Source: an uncultured Eubacteriales bacterium
GTDB lineage: Bacteria; Bacillota; Clostridia; Christensenellales; Aristaeellaceae
Assembly (NCBI GenBank): GCA_902790345.1
Contig: CADARO010000008.1
Location: 1-32,214, forward strand
Direction of reading: 5' to 3'
DNA: 32,214 nucleotides
This document shows positions 30,109 through 32,214 of the stretch, one piece after another. The position numbers and the translations under genes were made by a program. Under the pieces are notes generated by a model. That model made no database searches. It saw only the letters and a program-made list of their open reading frames with translations, and was not told the DNA's origin. Positions within the stretch are counted from its first letter, which is position 1. Every line of letters begins with the position of its first letter.

Positions 30109-31668
30109 ATGATCCGTCGTCTGACCGCCATCGCGGTTGCGCTGTGCCTGCTGCTTTGCTGCGCCGTCGCTTCCGCAGACAGCATCTACCCCATGGAGGG
30201 CAAGTCCCTCACCGTTCTGACCACGGTCGACTCCGACCTGGCTCTGTTCGGCTTCAGCAGCTACGCTGACACCCCCGGCTTCCAGCAGTGGCAGAAGGCC
30301 ACCGGCGTGGATGTGGCCATCACCGAGGTCGTTGACACCAACGCCCTGCTGCTCCAGCTGGCCGGCGGCGACCTGCCGGACATCGTCCGCTGCGGCAAGA
30401 ACTTCTATCCCAAGGGCTTCGCGGCCATGGTGGATGAAGGCGTCGCTACCGTTCTGACCGACAAGCTGCCCGAGTACGCTCCCAACTACTGGGCGTTCCT
30501 GAACAGCAGCGAGAACATCTACAACTCCGCCGCTCTGGCCATGGACGGCAGCCTGGAGATCATCTCCTTCGCCGGCAACTTCTATCCGGAGACCTCTCCC
30601 TTCCGCAACTACGGCGGCATCCTGGTCCGCAAGGACTTCATGGACAAGCTGGGCATGGACGCCATCGTGACCCTCGATGACTTCACCACCTACCTGCGCC
30701 GCTGCAAGGAAGAGCTGGGCGTGAGCACGCCTCTCATGTCTCAGGACTATCAGGCCCGCTACGTCTGGCAGACCGGCCTGATCACCTCTCCCTTCGGCCT
30801 GGTTTCCGCCGGCGCCTATCAGGTGGACGGCGTGTATCACTACGGCGCCTATGAGCCGGAGTTCAAGGACGTGCTGAGCTATCTGCATGACCTGTACACC
30901 GAAGGCCTGATGGATCCCAACTTCGCCGTGACCGACGCCAACACCGCCATCGCGGCCATGACCAGCGGCGACAGCTGCGCCATCCGCGGCATGACCTCCT
31001 ACTTCCAGAACATCAAGAACGCCGCCAACAACGACGAGATGCAGCTGACCGCCATCCCGGCGCTGGTGGCCAAGGAAGGCGACGTGCCCTTCATGAGCTT
31101 CGCCACCACCATCACCTCCAACAGCTTCTGGTGCTTCGTGACCGACGAGTGCAAGGACGTGGAGACCGCGCTGCGCTTCATGGACTACCTCTACACCCCC
31201 GAGGGCATGGACCTGGCCAACTACGGCATCGAGGGCGAGACCTTCGAGTATGACGCGGACGGCAACCCCAAGTTCACCGAGTTCGTGACCAACAACCCCG
31301 ACGGCTACGCCGTTGACCCCATCATGCGCTCCTACGGCCTGATCAACTGGAGCTGCATCCATCGTCAGGCGTTCTCCGAGCAGCGCTTCCCGCTGCCCGA
31401 GCAGCGCGAGGCCTGCAACATCTGGGCCGCCAGCGACTACAACAAGTACATGATCAGCTACTCCAGCGTGCCGGCTGACCTGCAGGAGGAGAACACCCGC
31501 CTGTGGACCGACCTGGAGACCTACATGAACGAGCATGTGGCCAACATCATCACCGGCGCCGATTCCCTGGATACCTTCGATGACTACATCGCGGGCATGA
31601 AGGCTCTGGGCATGGATCGCTACATCGAGATCCAGCAGCTGGCCATCGATCCCTACTACAAGGACTAA
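30109..31668 (+). CDS. ABC transporter extracellular solute-binding protein, second system
   Basis: A 519-residue secreted protein with signal peptide MIRRLTAIAVALCLLLCCAVASA and a probable cut after ASA. The cysteines do not form a standard lipobox. The mature protein fits family-1 sugar-binding proteins: LTVLTTVDSDL near the start, then LLLQLAGGDLPDIVRCG, the repeated YxxPE/EFKD-type segment EPEFKDVLSYLHDLYTEGLMDPNFAV and the closing KALGMDRYIEIQQLAIDPYYKD, typical of LplA-like proteins in Clostridia. It shares little with the 17846-19537 product, so a different ligand is likely. AAAGGAGG lies 8 bases before the ATG. It is followed by an attenuator-like hairpin and the first permease gene. 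Confidence 0.9.
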   Translation: MIRRLTAIAVALCLLLCCAVASADSIYPMEGKSLTVLTTVDSDLALFGFSSYADTPGFQQWQKATGVDVAITEVVDTNALLLQLAGGDLPDIVRCGKNFYPKGFAAMVDEGVATVLTDKLPEYAPNYWAFLNSSENIYNSAALAMDGSLEIISFAGNFYPETSPFRNYGGILVRKDFMDKLGMDAIVTLDDFTTYLRRCKEELGVSTPLMSQDYQARYVWQTGLITSPFGLVSAGAYQVDGVYHYGAYEPEFKDVLSYLHDLYTEGLMDPNFAVTDANTAIAAMTSGDSCAIRGMTSYFQNIKNAANNDEMQLTAIPALVAKEGDVPFMSFATTITSNSFWCFVTDECKDVETALRFMDYLYTPEGMDLANYGIEGETFEYDADGNPKFTEFVTNNPDGYAVDPIMRSYGLINWSCIHRQAFSEQRFPLPEQREACNIWAASDYNKYMISYSSVPADLQEENTRLWTDLETYMNEHVANIITGADSLDTFDDYIAGMKALGMDRYIEIQQLAIDPYYKD

Positions 31669-31680
31669 TCCGTTTCCCAT

Positions 31681-31709
31681 GGGGCGGGGCAACCCGCCCC
31701 TTTCTTTCC
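31681..31709 (+). terminator. Intrinsic terminator or attenuator between binding-protein and permease genes
   Basis: A perfect 8-bp GC stem (31681-31688 with 31693-31700) has a GCAA tetraloop and is followed by TTTCTTTCC. It lies 12 bases past the binding-protein stop and before the permease start. It is likely to end most transcripts, so that binding protein is made in excess over permease. Confidence 0.75.
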
Positions 31710-31763
31710 GGTAAATGCCTTTGAGCCGGCGCCGCCGGTCAACCAAACAAAGGGGTATTGATT

Positions 31764-32214
31764 ATGAAAGATGTGCGCGTGCAGGGCAGGCGAACCCTCA
31801 GACAGCGCCTGCGCAAGGACATGAGCGAGAACGGCGGGGCCTATGTGTTGGCGCTCGCCGTGCTGGCGTACTATTTTCTCTTCCACTATAAGCCCATGGG
31901 CGGCCTGGTCATCGCCTTCAAAAACTACGTGCCGCGCAAGGGCATCTGGGGCAGCAAGTGGGTGGGAATGAAATATTTCCTGGAATTCTTCAATTCCTAT
32001 TATTTTGAGCGCGTGCTCCGAAACACCCTGGTGATCAGCCTTTCCTCGCTGATCTTCGCCTTCCCGCTGCCCATCCTCTTCGCGCTGTCCATCAACGAGG
32101 TGAAGAGCAAGGCCTTCAAGAAGACGGTTCAGACCATCTCATACATGCCCCATTTCATCTCCATGGTGGTGGTCTGCTCGATGGTGCGCCTGTTCACCGG
32201 CGGCGATTCCTTCA
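31764..32214 (+). CDS. ABC transporter permease, LplB/YteP type (runs off the right edge)
   Basis: An open frame from the ATG at 31764 continues 150 codons to the window end. AAAGGGG lies 8 bases upstream. The translation has a basic start (MKDVRVQGRRTLRQRLRKD), the first membrane helix AYVLALAVLAYYFLFHYKPM, the LplB-type loop GGLVIAFKNYVPRKGIWGSKWVGMKYF and further helices (VLRNTLVISLSSLIFAFPLPILFALSINEV, then TISYMPHFISMVVVCSMV). The order and motifs match the complete permease at 20553-21512. The missing part should contain the EAA loop. It would pair with an LplC-type gene beyond the window. Confidence 0.9.
   Translation, partial: MKDVRVQGRRTLRQRLRKDMSENGGAYVLALAVLAYYFLFHYKPMGGLVIAFKNYVPRKGIWGSKWVGMKYFLEFFNSYYFERVLRNTLVISLSSLIFAFPLPILFALSINEVKSKAFKKTVQTISYMPHFISMVVVCSMVRLFTGGDSF

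Overview
The window is about 32 kb of GC-rich bacterial DNA. It has strong purine-rich Shine-Dalgarno sites, good sigma-A type promoters in the AT-rich gaps, intrinsic terminators, DUF378 and LplA/LplB/LplC-type sugar transport genes. This points to a high-GC member of the Clostridia (Firmicutes), probably gut-associated. A Christensenellales- or Oscillospirales-like lineage is my guess and cannot be proved from the sequence. No rRNA, tRNA, CRISPR array, phage or transposase gene was seen.

Layout. (1) 1-1950, minus strand: the start of an unrecognised gene, an AI-2E family membrane protein, and a small DUF378 membrane protein, each unit closed by a hairpin terminator. (2) 2155-4200: a membrane-anchored or secreted coiled-coil protein with seven perfect-length 33-bp tandem repeats. 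(3) 4327-13387, plus strand, closely spaced: a secreted protein with a peptidoglycan-binding-like domain, a GH123/DUF4091-like protein, a HAD-IIA phosphatase, three paralogous alpha/beta-hydrolase esterases in a row (the first fused to a GNAT acetyltransferase), a short FMN-dependent 2-hydroxy-acid oxidase, and a GH105 unsaturated uronyl hydrolase. A 220-bp palindromic repeat element splits the esterase array. (4) 13542-14684, minus: an aldo/keto reductase-like protein with a two-cluster ferredoxin tail. (5) 21512 down to 14827, minus: an operon of two ABC permeases, a solute-binding protein, an iron-dependent alcohol dehydrogenase and an (alpha/alpha)6-toroid lyase-like protein. It is divergent from a GntR-HTH/LacI-sensor regulator (21863-22945). 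(6) 23027-25895, plus: a sugar isomerase-like TIM barrel, a Gfo/Idh/MocA dehydrogenase and a D-2-hydroxyacid dehydrogenase. (7) 25956-29007: a medium-chain dehydrogenase (minus), a second Gfo/Idh/MocA enzyme (plus) and a second isomerase-like TIM barrel (minus). (8) 29123-32214, plus: an AraC regulator, a second solute-binding protein, and the start of a second LplB-type permease that runs off the window.

How it fits together (inference). The region looks like a carbohydrate-use island. Oligosaccharides would be imported by the two LplABC-like transporters, whose ATPase is not encoded here. They would be de-esterified by the three esterases and trimmed in the cytoplasm by the GH105, GH123-like and toroid proteins. 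The monomers would then pass through an array of dehydrogenases and isomerases. GH105 points to unsaturated uronic-acid (pectin or rhamnogalacturonan-type) oligosaccharides, and the esterases to an acylated glycan. The two pairs of Gfo/Idh/MocA dehydrogenase with isomerase-like TIM barrel resemble 3-keto-sugar lyase systems. The exact substrate cannot be read from the sequence.
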